From Algoriphagus aquimarinus (GTDB lineage: Bacteria > Bacteroidota > Bacteroidia > Cytophagales > Cyclobacteriaceae): DNA of 64,000 nt. The stretch spans positions 372,001 to 436,000 of the forward strand of contig NZ_VORW01000002.1 of assembly GCF_007997215.1 (NCBI RefSeq). Reading direction: 5' to 3'. The notes below the pieces were generated by a model. That model did no database searches and was not told the origin of the DNA. It was given only the letters and a program-made list of their open reading frames with translations. Below are positions 53,471-62,484 of the stretch, piece by piece; within the stretch, counting starts at the first letter, position 1, and the number at the start of each line of letters is the position of its first letter. The position numbers and the translations under genes are program-made.

Positions 53471-53577
53471 ATGTGGGGATATTTCCAAAATCAGTTAAGT
53501 CAAGCACTCTATTGACTTTGGGTAGCGTATAAAATTGATAGGCTGGCTTTTACAATATCTATATCTTTACCAACAGA

Positions 53578-54723
53578 ATGTTCACAGTATCTATGCGATT
53601 GCAAATAGGGCCGATTTTAACTTGTATACTTTTTGGATTAATTTCCTGTCAAGTTGCTGCGCAATCAAAGAAGTTTATTGAAGTTTCTTACGATCAAGGA
53701 CCAATTGTCGGAAACCAAAAGGATTGGGCTGAAGAACTGATTAATAAAATTGCCTATTCAGGAGTGGATGCTAGACTTGGCTGGAGGAGTGATAAGAACA
53801 CTTACCTCAATTACATTAATAGATACCCAAGCTATGGCTTAGGCTTTACGTCTGCCCTAAATTACTACTCTGAAATAGGCAGGCCCATGGGAGTTTACGC
53901 GTTTGGCGAATTTCCCTTTGGCAGGAATGATTTCCATCGTAAACTCAATTTTAGCTATTATGCTCAAATTGGATTGGGTTTCAATATGAATCCATACGAT
54001 GCTGAAACAAATCCTATGAATGGCTTCGTAGGTACGGCAGTTAATGCACACATTCACTTTGGGTTTAAAGCTTCTTATCAATTTTCTGATTCTTTTGGAG
54101 CCTTCACTTCTGTGGGTACCAAGCACTATTCTAATGGTTCGATTAATAAGCCAAACGCAGGTATTAATTTTATTCCCATTGCGATTGGACTTCGAATGAA
54201 TCTAGATAAGGAAGAGTTCAATCCCGGTCCTAAGCCTCAGTTTCCTGCATTAGAGAAAAGAGGATATTGGAATATTGCCGCTTACACAGGAGTGAAAAGC
54301 TATGATGTGGGACAGAGAGCTTATTTCAGAGGTGGTTTGGGTGTGAATTACCTATGGGAACTTTCTCATAAATATAGAGGTGGACTTGGAGTAGATTGGT
54401 TTTATGGAGCCGGAGCGCGAGACAGATATCCTAACGAGAATATTACATTTTTAGACTCTAACTCCTTCGCAGTGGTAGGCTCTTGGGAATGGAAACTAAC
54501 AGACCGATTGTATATGCCCGTAGCAATAGGTGTTTATGTAAACAAAGCGCATTATAATCAGGAAACAACCAGCTACTACGAGAGAATAGGTGTGAGATAT
54601 AGGATAAATACAAACGTGTTCGCAGGGGTTCAGATCAAAGCACATAAAGCAAAGGCTGACTTTTTTGAATTTACTTTAGGGTATACCATTCCAGGTAAAG
54701 TGCAAGAAATTATACATCGTTAA
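53578..54723 (+). CDS. PagL-like lipid A deacylase (acyloxyacyl hydrolase family)
   Basis: A 381-residue outer-membrane protein with a signal peptide (ILFGLISCQVAAQ, to about 29). The PagL active-site signature is clear: His183 and Ser185 in KHYSNGS, then NKPNAGINFIP. PagL removes the 3-O acyl chain of lipid A from the outer leaflet. The protein is longer than classical PagL (about 170-190 residues), with a longer barrel of Gly/aromatic strands on both sides of the signature. That length is common for Bacteroidota homologues. It is a single gene. Confidence 0.82.
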   Translation: MFTVSMRLQIGPILTCILFGLISCQVAAQSKKFIEVSYDQGPIVGNQKDWAEELINKIAYSGVDARLGWRSDKNTYLNYINRYPSYGLGFTSALNYYSEIGRPMGVYAFGEFPFGRNDFHRKLNFSYYAQIGLGFNMNPYDAETNPMNGFVGTAVNAHIHFGFKASYQFSDSFGAFTSVGTKHYSNGSINKPNAGINFIPIAIGLRMNLDKEEFNPGPKPQFPALEKRGYWNIAAYTGVKSYDVGQRAYFRGGLGVNYLWELSHKYRGGLGVDWFYGAGARDRYPNENITFLDSNSFAVVGSWEWKLTDRLYMPVAIGVYVNKAHYNQETTSYYERIGVRYRINTNVFAGVQIKAHKAKADFFEFTLGYTIPGKVQEIIHR

Positions 54724-54805
54724 GAGATTGTAGCTCCTTTAATCAAAAAACATTTTTATTTCCATTAGGCTTGTTCTAGCTTGTAGCTATAAATTACACC
54801 CATTT

Positions 54806-57262
54806 ATGACCAAGCCTATTTTGCTTAGATATTTAGCATTTCTCTCCTTCTCGCTAAGCAGTTTGATCTGTGTTTCCCAAACTATTCCATCCTCGGAGAT
54901 TTACCATCAGCTATTACAGCTCAAGGAAACAAAAAGAGTGTTGTACATCGCTGCACATCCAGATGATGAAAACACCCGCTTGATTGCTGCTCTTGGTAAT
55001 GGGGAGCATGTGCAAGTTGCTTATTTAAGTTTGACTCGGGGAGATGGGGGACAGAATTTGCTCGGGAAGGAACTAGGAATTGAACTTGGTCAGATCCGAA
55101 CTCAGGAACTATTACGTGCCCGCGAAACGGATGGCGGTAGACAATTTTTTACAAGAGCCATGGATTTTGGCTATTCAAAAAACCCTGATGAAACCCTGCA
55201 AAATTGGGATAAAGAAAAAGTGCTTTCAGATGTAGTTTGGGTTGTAAGGAATTTTAGGCCTGATATTATTATTACACGATTCAACACTGTGCCAGGAGGC
55301 AATCATGGACATCACACCACTTCAGCTATTTTGGCTGAGGAAGCGTTTGAATTGGCGGCAGACGCAAATTCTTTCCCAGAGCAGTTGAAATATGTGGATA
55401 CTTGGCAGCCCCGAAGAATCTTTTGGAACTCATATAATTTTGGAGGGGAATTTAAAGCTATAGAAACTGAAAAATATGCTGTATTCCAGGTTGGCGGATT
55501 TAATAGCCTCTTAGGAGAAACCTATAGCCAAATTGCTGCAAATAGTCGAACCATGCATAAATCACAGGGTTTTGGAGCTACAGCCGGAATAGGGGGAGCT
55601 GAAGATCATCTACAATTTATCAAAGGTGAATCATTTGAAAAATCTGCCTTCGAAGGGATTCCAGACCGCTGGAAGGAGATACCTGGTGGTATCGAAATAG
55701 AGACTATGATCCAAAGTGCAATTGATAAGTTTGACTTTAAAAATCCTCCTGTCAACCTGAAATCAATGATGGAGATTCGATCTAAACTTTTAGCTCTTAA
55801 TTCCAAAACCTCATGGGTTTTGGAAAAGAAAGCGAAACTAGATGAATTGATTTTTGAGGTCTTAGGATTGAAAATGGAGTTCGTGACAAATCAAGAGCTG
55901 GGTTATGCAGGAGAAACAATCAAAGCAAACCTGATGCTTAATAATCCCTCTGTTGTATTGATTACAGATGTTTCTTTACAGGTAAATGATACTGATTATC
56001 ATGCAATTAGCAATACCGTTGATAATAACAAGCCATTGCAAATTCCTGTCGAATATAAGATTGCCGAAAAAGCCCCTTTGTCACAGCCTTATTGGCTTGT
56101 AAATCCAGTAGTAGATGCGATCTATGATGTGAAAGATCAGCATATGATTGGCAAGCCCTTCAATGATATGAAGGTTGGTGGTGATTTAACTTTCAAAATT
56201 AATCTGCAGGAGTTCAAAGTTTCCATTCCATTAGAGTACAAATACAATGATCAGGTGGACGGAGAAGTGAAGCAACCATTTACCATAGTTCCAGAAATTG
56301 ATTTGGAAGTCTCTGATGAGAACGTGTTTTTGATTTCTGGAGTAAATCCAATTGTTACTGTGACAGTGAATTTCAGTGATGATGTAAAGAAAGGAGAATT
56401 GTCATTCAAAAATCTTAAGAAATCTGAATTTGAAATTGTAGGAATAGAAGACAATATCAGTCAAAAGAAAAAGGTCTACAGTGTTTCTTTCAAGCTAAAT
56501 AAAAATGAAAAGAGAGAAGTAGTAGCTCAGTTTACCACTGCTGATAAGAAGGTTTATGATCAAATCACTCATCGGATATCCTATAAACACATTCCTAATT
56601 TGACGTATTTTTCACCTGCTTCCATGAATTTAATTCAGGAGGATTGGAAGGTGTCTGGTGCGAAAATTGGCTACATCATGGGAGCAGGGGACGACGTACC
56701 TGCAGTTCTTTCTTCTTTGGGTTATCAAGTGACTCAGATCTCTGATTTTAGTTTAGCAAATCTTTCTCAATACAAAAGTATTGTGGTGGGAATCAGAGCT
56801 TACAATACGAATTCAGAGCTGGCCGCCAACCAACAGAACTTAATGGCGTATGTTGAGAATGGAGGAACTGTAGTAGTGCAGTACAATGTGAGTCGACCAT
56901 TATTGATAGAGAATCTTGGGCCTTATCCTTTTGAGATTAGTAGAGATCGGGTTACAGTGGAAAATTCTCCTTTTACAGCAGACTGGGAGCATCCGATTTT
57001 GGCTGGACCAAATCAGATAACCACAACTGATTTTGATGGATGGATTCAGGAAAGAGGATTGTATTTTGAAGCAGATATAGCTCCGGAATATTCCACTCCA
57101 CTTACATTTCAAGATCCAGGTGAAGATCCTCTGAATGGCTCCTTGATCTATGCGAAGTATGGTAAAGGAACATATATCTATACAGGTATCTCATTCTTTA
57201 GAGAGTTACCGGCTGGTGTGCCTGGCGCGACTAAATTATTCATCAATTTGATCGAGCAATAG
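54806..57262 (+). CDS. Large secreted PIG-L-family deacetylase with C-terminal amidotransferase-like domain
   Basis: An 818-residue exported protein (signal about 1-25). The deacetylase domain (about 40-330) has AAHPDDEN with His51, Asp53 and Asp54, and the second metal segment NHGHHTT with His167 and His169. A middle region (about 360-610) is beta-rich and adhesin-like. The last 200 residues (KIGYIMGAGDDVPAVLSSLGYQVTQIS, YKSIVVGIRAYNTN, YVENGGTVVVQYNV, HPILAGPNQI) look like a class-I glutamine-amidotransferase/ThuA-like fold. It is coupled through a tiny gene to a sodium symporter, so a deacetylated product may be imported by that carrier. Confidence 0.9.
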   Translation: MTKPILLRYLAFLSFSLSSLICVSQTIPSSEIYHQLLQLKETKRVLYIAAHPDDENTRLIAALGNGEHVQVAYLSLTRGDGGQNLLGKELGIELGQIRTQELLRARETDGGRQFFTRAMDFGYSKNPDETLQNWDKEKVLSDVVWVVRNFRPDIIITRFNTVPGGNHGHHTTSAILAEEAFELAADANSFPEQLKYVDTWQPRRIFWNSYNFGGEFKAIETEKYAVFQVGGFNSLLGETYSQIAANSRTMHKSQGFGATAGIGGAEDHLQFIKGESFEKSAFEGIPDRWKEIPGGIEIETMIQSAIDKFDFKNPPVNLKSMMEIRSKLLALNSKTSWVLEKKAKLDELIFEVLGLKMEFVTNQELGYAGETIKANLMLNNPSVVLITDVSLQVNDTDYHAISNTVDNNKPLQIPVEYKIAEKAPLSQPYWLVNPVVDAIYDVKDQHMIGKPFNDMKVGGDLTFKINLQEFKVSIPLEYKYNDQVDGEVKQPFTIVPEIDLEVSDENVFLISGVNPIVTVTVNFSDDVKKGELSFKNLKKSEFEIVGIEDNISQKKKVYSVSFKLNKNEKREVVAQFTTADKKVYDQITHRISYKHIPNLTYFSPASMNLIQEDWKVSGAKIGYIMGAGDDVPAVLSSLGYQVTQISDFSLANLSQYKSIVVGIRAYNTNSELAANQQNLMAYVENGGTVVVQYNVSRPLLIENLGPYPFEISRDRVTVENSPFTADWEHPILAGPNQITTTDFDGWIQERGLYFEADIAPEYSTPLTFQDPGEDPLNGSLIYAKYGKGTYIYTGISFFRELPAGVPGATKLFINLIEQ

Positions 57263-57264
57263 TT

Positions 57265-57369
57265 TTGGAGGAGAAACAGATACGTTGGAAATACCTTTAC
57301 GCTGGGTTGATAGCATGCCTTTTTATTTTGATGGCCTTATTTTATTGGCTTAAAGTAGCCTACGCATGA
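57265..57369 (+). CDS. 34-residue single-helix membrane microprotein
   Basis: The frame starts with TTG at 57265, two bases after the PIG-L stop, and ends with TGA at 57367. The product reads MEEKQIRWKYLYAGLIACLF then ILMALFYWLKVAYA: a charged N-terminus and one membrane helix. Its stop overlaps the symporter start (ATGA), so the order PIG-L, microprotein, symporter is tightly packed and likely coupled. No family name is known to me. It may be a small subunit or assembly factor of the symporter. Confidence 0.7.
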   Translation: MEEKQIRWKYLYAGLIACLFILMALFYWLKVAYA

Positions 57370-59087
57370 GTACATTAGATTGGGTAGTACTTTTTGGGAC
57401 TTTGGCACTCATTGCCACTTATGGTATTTACAAAACTTACGGGCCAAAGAGTCTGGATTCTTACTTACGCGGTAAAAATTCAATGAACTGGTGGTCTATA
57501 GGTTTGTCGATCATGGCGACTCAGGCTTCGGCAATTACTTTCCTAAGTACGCCAGGACAAGCATACGAGGATGGTATGAGGTTCATACAATTCTATTTTG
57601 GTTTACCGCTTGCCATGATTATCATCTCGGTGGTTTTCATTCCGATTTATTACAAGCTGAAAGTATACACCGCGTACGAGTTTCTGGAGAACCGATTTGA
57701 TCTCAAAACGCGAACTTTGGCTGCTTTGCTTTTTATCATACAGCGAGGCTTAGCGGCAGGAATTACCATCTATGCTCCAGCGATTATACTTTCGACCTTA
57801 CTTGGTTGGAATCTAACGGCTACTAATATTCTGATCGGGTCTGTGGTGATTCTTTATACCGTTTCAGGCGGCACAGAAGCGGTGTCTATCACGCAAAAGC
57901 AGCAAATGGCTGTGATGATGGGCGGGATGATTTTGGCCGGAATAATCGTTATTCAAATGCTTCCTATTTCCTTCCAGGAAGCTATGCATGTCGCGGGAAA
58001 GATGGATAAGTTGAACATGGTCAACTTCGAGTTTGATATCTCTGATCGTTATAACGTTTGGTCAGGAATGACCGCAGCAGTTTTTCTTTTCCTCTCTTAT
58101 TTCGGTACAGATCAAAGTCAGGTACAGCGCTATCTTTCTGGTCAGACACTTTCCCAGAGTAGGATGGGCTTGATCATGAATGGATTCTTAAAGATTCCCA
58201 TGCAGTTCATTATTCTATTTATAGGAGTGATGGTATTTGTGTTTTATCAATTCTTTTTGCCTCCTGTAGTATTTAATACGGTGCAAACAGATAAGCTTCG
58301 CCAAAGTGAATATGCTGGTGAGTTCGAGGGATTGGAAGCGGATTACGCGGAGAACTTTGAAAAAAGTAAAGCATCCTATTTAGATATGCTTGATGCAATA
58401 GAGCAGGAAGATTTAGGAAGAGAAACTGAAATTCGTGAGAAATTAACCATCTTAAAATCAGAGCAGAAGGCGATCCGTGATGATGTGAAGGATTTGATCG
58501 TAACAAATGATCCTGTGGCTGAGACCAGAGATACGGATTACGTATTTATGCGCTTTGTAATGGATAATTTACCAAAGGGAATCATAGGGCTGCTCTTTGC
58601 TGTGATCTTCTCTGCAGCGATGTCTTCTACAGCCTCTGAGCTCAATGCGCTTGGTTCAACTACCACCATTGATTTGTATAAGCGATCCATCAAAAAAGGG
58701 GCAAGTGATAAGCATTACTTGAAATCCTCGAAGTTATTTACTGCATTCTGGGGACTTGGTGCCATACTCTTTGCTACTTATGCTTCTTTGTTTGAGAATT
58801 TGATACAGGCTGTAAACCTACTCGGATCTCTGTTTTATGGGACAATTCTTGGTATTTTCTTGGTTGCCTTTTTTATGAAATGGGTGAAAGGTCAAGCAGT
58901 ATTTATAGCTGCTTTGCTATCTCAAGCACTGGTTTTATTTGTGCATTTCAGTAATGGAGACTTGGCTGATGGTAACCTTTGGGATATTGGATTTCTTTGG
59001 TACAATCCGATTGGATGCCTTGCTGTCATGCTCTTTGCTGCTGTGATTCAATTGGTGATTCCAGGTAAAACAGCTTCTGAGGAATAA
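57366..59087 (+). CDS. Sodium:solute symporter family transporter
   Basis: A 573-residue integral membrane carrier of the SSS family with about 13-14 helices. Recognisable segments are WWSIGLSIMATQASAITFLSTPGQAYEDG (helix 2 region with the sodium-site residues), YTVSGGTEAVSITQKQQ, FLSYFGTDQSQVQRYLSG and VIFSAAMSSTASELNALGSTTTIDLY. An insert of about 100 hydrophilic residues (330-420) sits in a cytoplasmic or periplasmic loop. The solute is unknown; pairing with a PIG-L deacetylase suggests an amino sugar or another N-deacetylated compound. Confidence 0.95.
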   Translation: MSTLDWVVLFGTLALIATYGIYKTYGPKSLDSYLRGKNSMNWWSIGLSIMATQASAITFLSTPGQAYEDGMRFIQFYFGLPLAMIIISVVFIPIYYKLKVYTAYEFLENRFDLKTRTLAALLFIIQRGLAAGITIYAPAIILSTLLGWNLTATNILIGSVVILYTVSGGTEAVSITQKQQMAVMMGGMILAGIIVIQMLPISFQEAMHVAGKMDKLNMVNFEFDISDRYNVWSGMTAAVFLFLSYFGTDQSQVQRYLSGQTLSQSRMGLIMNGFLKIPMQFIILFIGVMVFVFYQFFLPPVVFNTVQTDKLRQSEYAGEFEGLEADYAENFEKSKASYLDMLDAIEQEDLGRETEIREKLTILKSEQKAIRDDVKDLIVTNDPVAETRDTDYVFMRFVMDNLPKGIIGLLFAVIFSAAMSSTASELNALGSTTTIDLYKRSIKKGASDKHYLKSSKLFTAFWGLGAILFATYASLFENLIQAVNLLGSLFYGTILGIFLVAFFMKWVKGQAVFIAALLSQALVLFVHFSNGDLADGNLWDIGFLWYNPIGCLAVMLFAAVIQLVIPGKTASEE

Positions 59088-59096
59088 GTATAAGTT

Positions 59097-59168
59097 GTGT
59101 CAATCCTAGCGGAGTCGAGGATCCTTCGATTTCGAGACTCTCGTCTCTCAAGTGCTTAGGACGACATA
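59097..59168. repeat. Imperfect inverted repeat of a Bacteroidota intergenic type
   Basis: GTCAATCCTAGC (59099-59110) and GCTTAGGACGAC (59154-59165) form degenerate inverted ends around an inner palindrome (TCGAGGATCCTTCGA) and a GAGAC/GTCTC hairpin. It recalls the GTCATCCTGAGC...GCTCAGGATGAC elements common in flavobacterial and cytophagal genomes. It is different from the GGTCATCCCGAT family elsewhere in the window. Confidence 0.6.
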
Positions 59169-59277
59169 AATCTCGATTCAAAAACCGTCATCTCTCTTTT
59201 GTAAATACAATATTTTATTACTCAACCTGACAATCTTGTGTGTTACCTTACGCTGTGATTATAAGGGCAATTTCACC

Positions 59278-60069
59278 TTACAAAAAAGCTTTGTTCTCAC
59301 TAGCTTCCTCGATCATTTCCTCCGCGAGTTCTTTCCCAAGGTATCGGTCTATCATGCCGTGAGCTACATAAAGTAAAGGTGTGAGTACAATCGCTACAGT
59401 CATTTTATAGATGTAATTCATAATGCCTACAGCAATAATTTGACTGAAGCTCCAATTTCCAAAAACATAAAAAGCAATTCCCAATACTACGAATGAATCT
59501 ATAAACTGGCTGACCAAGGTAGAACCAGTCGCTCTGAGCCAGATTTTACCTTCTCCTGTTACAGCCCTTAGCTTTTGGAAGACATAGACATCGATTAACT
59601 GACCTATTAGAAATGCAGTGAGTGAGCCAATGATGATTCCCATTCCCTGTCGGAATATGGTATTGAAGGCGTAGCTGATATTAAAGCTCTCACCGTCGGG
59701 TGTAGTAGCATTTACGTCCAGCCAGAAGTCTGCTGGTGTCAAAGCAGTGACTACGCTGATGATTATGAATGCATAGGCAATCAGTCCGGCTGTCAGAAAA
59801 GACATTTTCTTGACGCCTTTTTTGCCAAAATACTCATTGATAATATCGGTGGTGATAAACACCACTGGCCAGATTATCGCACCAGCTGTAAGATTGAAGT
59901 CCAATAAGTACTCTCCGAAAAATGTCCAGTTTACCGGATCAAAACCGAGCGTTTTCTCGGCAGAGAAAATCTTCACTCCGATGATTTCTGCCAAAATCGC
60001 ATTGGTCAGGAAGATGCTTCCCAGGATGATAAAAAGATTAGTCTTTCTGGAGTTTTGAGACTTGTTCAT
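59278..60069 (-). CDS. yhhQ: Queuosine precursor transporter (YhhQ/VUT family)
   Basis: A 263-residue membrane protein with about six helices. Family features are ILAEIIGVKIF, GAIIWPVVFITTDIINEYFGKKGVKK, and WLRATGSTLVSQFIDSFVVLGIAFYVFG. It imports queuine or preQ precursors for tRNA modification. Its start overlaps the rnz stop by four bases. It has no riboswitch directly upstream, since it lies inside an operon. Confidence 0.93.
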   Translation of the reverse strand: MNKSQNSRKTNLFIILGSIFLTNAILAEIIGVKIFSAEKTLGFDPVNWTFFGEYLLDFNLTAGAIIWPVVFITTDIINEYFGKKGVKKMSFLTAGLIAYAFIIISVVTALTPADFWLDVNATTPDGESFNISYAFNTIFRQGMGIIIGSLTAFLIGQLIDVYVFQKLRAVTGEGKIWLRATGSTLVSQFIDSFVVLGIAFYVFGNWSFSQIIAVGIMNYIYKMTVAIVLTPLLYVAHGMIDRYLGKELAEEMIEEASENKAFL

Positions 60070-60983
60070 AGAGAATAAGTTGAGCCTTCTTCGCTTAATA
60101 CGGAATTTTTAAAAACAGTTTTCGCCTCATCTAAGAGTGGCTCCAGATGTGCATATCGTGAGGAGTAGTGACCCAAAAGCAACTTTTTCACTTGACTCAT
60201 TTTTGCTATCTCAGCAGCTTGCTTTGCTGTACTATGAAATGTGACGGCCGCTCGCTCTACATTATCTTCCATAAAAGTCGATTCGTGATAGAGTAAATCT
60301 ACATTTTGGATAAATTGTTTTACTTCCGGATTGAAAATCGTATCAGAGCAGTAAGCATAGGAGCGGAGAGGGGGAAGCGGTTGGGTGTAGGCTTTGACTT
60401 TGTAAAGCTTACCGCTTTCGTCTTTGTAGTCTATACCTTGACGCAGAGAAAGAATAGCAGCTAAAGGCACTTCATTTTGCTGCAATTTCTCTTTAATCAT
60501 ACTACGAAGCCCATGTTTTTCTTTGATGAGAAAGCCAGTCGTAGGTAATCTATGTTTGAGAGGGAAGCTATACACTTCAAATCTTGGATCGTCCAGAAGA
60601 AGGTTTATGCCATCATCATGAGTTTGTACAAAAGTGAGCGGATAGTTCAATTTGGTATTGCTCCAGCGAAAATGTGTGGTGATGATTTCGTCTAACCCTT
60701 GAGGACCAAAGATGGTGAGCGGAGTTGTTCTTTTGCCTAAGTGATAGCTAGAGAGTAGTCCGACTAAACCTAAGTAATGATCTCCATGAAGGTGAGAAAT
60801 GAAAATATGATTGATCTTAGAGACTTTGATTTTGAAGGCACGAGCCTGTAGCTGCATAGCCTCACCGCAATCTATCAGTAAAAAATCCTGCCCAAATCGA
60901 ACGACTTGGGCAGTATGATGCCTTCCATGCACAGGGATGGAAGACGTGTTTCCTAATATGGTGACTTCAAAGTCAGGTATCAA
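60066..60983 (-). CDS. rnz: Ribonuclease Z
   Basis: A 305-residue metallo-beta-lactamase-fold endonuclease that trims tRNA 3' ends. The zinc motif HLHGDH is at 64-69 (ISHLHGDHYLGLVGLLSSYHL), FGPQGLDEI follows, and a flexible-arm/exosite region and YCSDTIF, LYHESTF and LLLGHYSSRY complete the family pattern. It overlaps both neighbours by ATGA (yhhQ after it, STAS before it), so all three are translationally coupled. Confidence 0.95.
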   Translation of the reverse strand: MIPDFEVTILGNTSSIPVHGRHHTAQVVRFGQDFLLIDCGEAMQLQARAFKIKVSKINHIFISHLHGDHYLGLVGLLSSYHLGKRTTPLTIFGPQGLDEIITTHFRWSNTKLNYPLTFVQTHDDGINLLLDDPRFEVYSFPLKHRLPTTGFLIKEKHGLRSMIKEKLQQNEVPLAAILSLRQGIDYKDESGKLYKVKAYTQPLPPLRSYAYCSDTIFNPEVKQFIQNVDLLYHESTFMEDNVERAAVTFHSTAKQAAEIAKMSQVKKLLLGHYSSRYAHLEPLLDEAKTVFKNSVLSEEGSTYSL

Positions 60984-61360
60984 CCTTCCTCCTCTTCTTC
61001 TTCTCCGCTTTCGATAGCATGCATGAAGATAGCTTCACTTGCTTCTTCAAGCGTGCTCACTAAGTTTAATTTCTTATCCAACATGGAGATTTTCAACAGT
61101 TTCATGACATGATCCTGAACGCCTGAAATAATGAAAACACCACCATTTTTACCGAATTCACGATCCCCAACTAGCAATGCGCTAAGTCCTGAGGAATCTA
61201 CATATTTCACTTCGCTCATGTCCAAGACAAGATTTGTGAAGCCTTCAGCGTGAATCGTCAATAATTCAGATTTCAAAACTGGAGCAAGCAATGAATCCAA
61301 TTTCTCTTCCTGTGGAGTGAAGATGACGTATTGTTCTTTTTTATCAATTGAATATTTCAT
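60980..61360 (-). CDS. STAS-domain anti-sigma-factor-antagonist-like protein
   Basis: A 126-residue single STAS domain. The phosphorylatable Ser lies in KYVDSSGLSALLVGDRE, the hallmark of SpoIIAA/RsbV-like proteins. The C-terminal tail is a run of acidic residues. No anti-sigma kinase is next to it. In Bacteroidota it is often found upstream of rnz. Its partner is unknown. Confidence 0.92.
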   Translation of the reverse strand: MKYSIDKKEQYVIFTPQEEKLDSLLAPVLKSELLTIHAEGFTNLVLDMSEVKYVDSSGLSALLVGDREFGKNGGVFIISGVQDHVMKLLKISMLDKKLNLVSTLEEASEAIFMHAIESGEEEEEEG

Positions 61361-61369
61361 GTGTTTATT

Positions 61370-61476
61370 TATTTTTTATTGGTCATCCCGATAGCTATCG
61401 GGAGGAATCTCGCAGGCTAAATAATCATCTCAGTGTGCGATGTAATTCGTCGTGCTCGATTTCATAGTATGATTTG
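61370..61476 (+). repeat. Dispersed intergenic repeat with perfect palindrome
   Basis: This copy starts ATTTTTTATTGGTCATCCCG, contains the perfect 16-bp palindrome CCCGATAGCTATCGGG (61387-61402), then GGAATCTCGCAGGCTAAAT and GCTCGATTTCATA. The block order matches the copies at 10557, 10755 and (reversed) 42838. It lies between purC and the STAS gene, directly upstream of the latter. Confidence 0.85.
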
Positions 61477-61485
61477 ATTATTCTT

Positions 61486-62424
61486 TTAGCCTAAATGTGT
61501 AAGAATTGCTTTCTCTATTCTAGACTCAATTTCTGTTGTATTTGCTTTTTGGAAAGTCTCTCCAGTGATTTTTTCGAATAGCTCAATATAGCGATCAGAG
61601 ATGCTTTCTACAATTTCATCTGTCATTTCAGGTACAGATTGTCCGTCTTTGCCCTGAAAACCATTTGAAATTAACCATTGTCTCACAAATTCTTTGGAAA
61701 GTTGCTTCTGCGCGATTCCTTTTGCCTGGTTTTCTTCGTAGCCATCTGCATAGAAATAGCGGGAGGAATCCGGCGTATGAATTTCGTCGATCAAAAGAAT
61801 TTTATCTCCGACTTTACCAAATTCATACTTGGTATCGACCAAGATCAAGCCCATTTCATTAGCCATTTCTTGACCTCTTTGAAATAATGCCCTGGTATAC
61901 TTTTCCAGTTGTAGGTAGTCAGCCTCACTTACGATTCCTTGCTTTAGGATTTCTTCTCTAGAAATATCTTCGTCGTGTCCTTGATCAGCTTTGGTAGTAG
62001 GAGTGATGATTGGCTCAGGAAAAGGGTCGTTTTCACGCATATGCTCTGGCATCGCTACTCCGCAAATGCTTCGCTTTCCTTCCTTGTATTCTCTGGCCGC
62101 ATGTCCAGACATATATCCACGAATCACCATTTCCACCTTGAAAGGTTCGCATCGAGTACCGATCGTCACGTTAGGATCTGGAGTGGAAGTCACCCAGTTA
62201 GGCACTATATCTGAAGTCGCAGCTAGGAATTTGGCAGCGATTTGATTCAGGACTTGGCCTTTGTATGGAATTGGACAAGGTAATACTACATCGAAGGCAG
62301 AGATTCTGTCAGATGCGACTACAACCAATTCTTTGTCAAACATATAGACATCACGAACTTTACCTTTGTAAAATCCCTGCTGTCCTGGGAATTGAAAATG
62401 GGTTTCTTTGATTGCGTTACTCAT
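61486..62424 (-). CDS. purC: Phosphoribosylaminoimidazole-succinocarboxamide synthase
   Basis: A 312-residue SAICAR synthase that joins CAIR and aspartate in purine synthesis. The motifs are [72 protein letters not shown] and KEFVRQWL. The length is of the eukaryote-like or long bacterial type, common in Bacteroidota. It is a single gene. Confidence 0.96.
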   Translation of the reverse strand: MSNAIKETHFQFPGQQGFYKGKVRDVYMFDKELVVVASDRISAFDVVLPCPIPYKGQVLNQIAAKFLAATSDIVPNWVTSTPDPNVTIGTRCEPFKVEMVIRGYMSGHAAREYKEGKRSICGVAMPEHMRENDPFPEPIITPTTKADQGHDEDISREEILKQGIVSEADYLQLEKYTRALFQRGQEMANEMGLILVDTKYEFGKVGDKILLIDEIHTPDSSRYFYADGYEENQAKGIAQKQLSKEFVRQWLISNGFQGKDGQSVPEMTDEIVESISDRYIELFEKITGETFQKANTTEIESRIEKAILTHLG

Positions 62425-62484
62425 CCTTTTATTGTTTGGGCAAAAATAGAAAAAGCTTTTCCTTTCTTCCCCTGCACGATCTAT

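Noticed and set aside
59097..59277. A riboswitch upstream of yhhQ or of other genes here
   Set aside because: The stretch lies downstream of both convergent genes, and the folding seen fits a repeat element and not a known aptamer.
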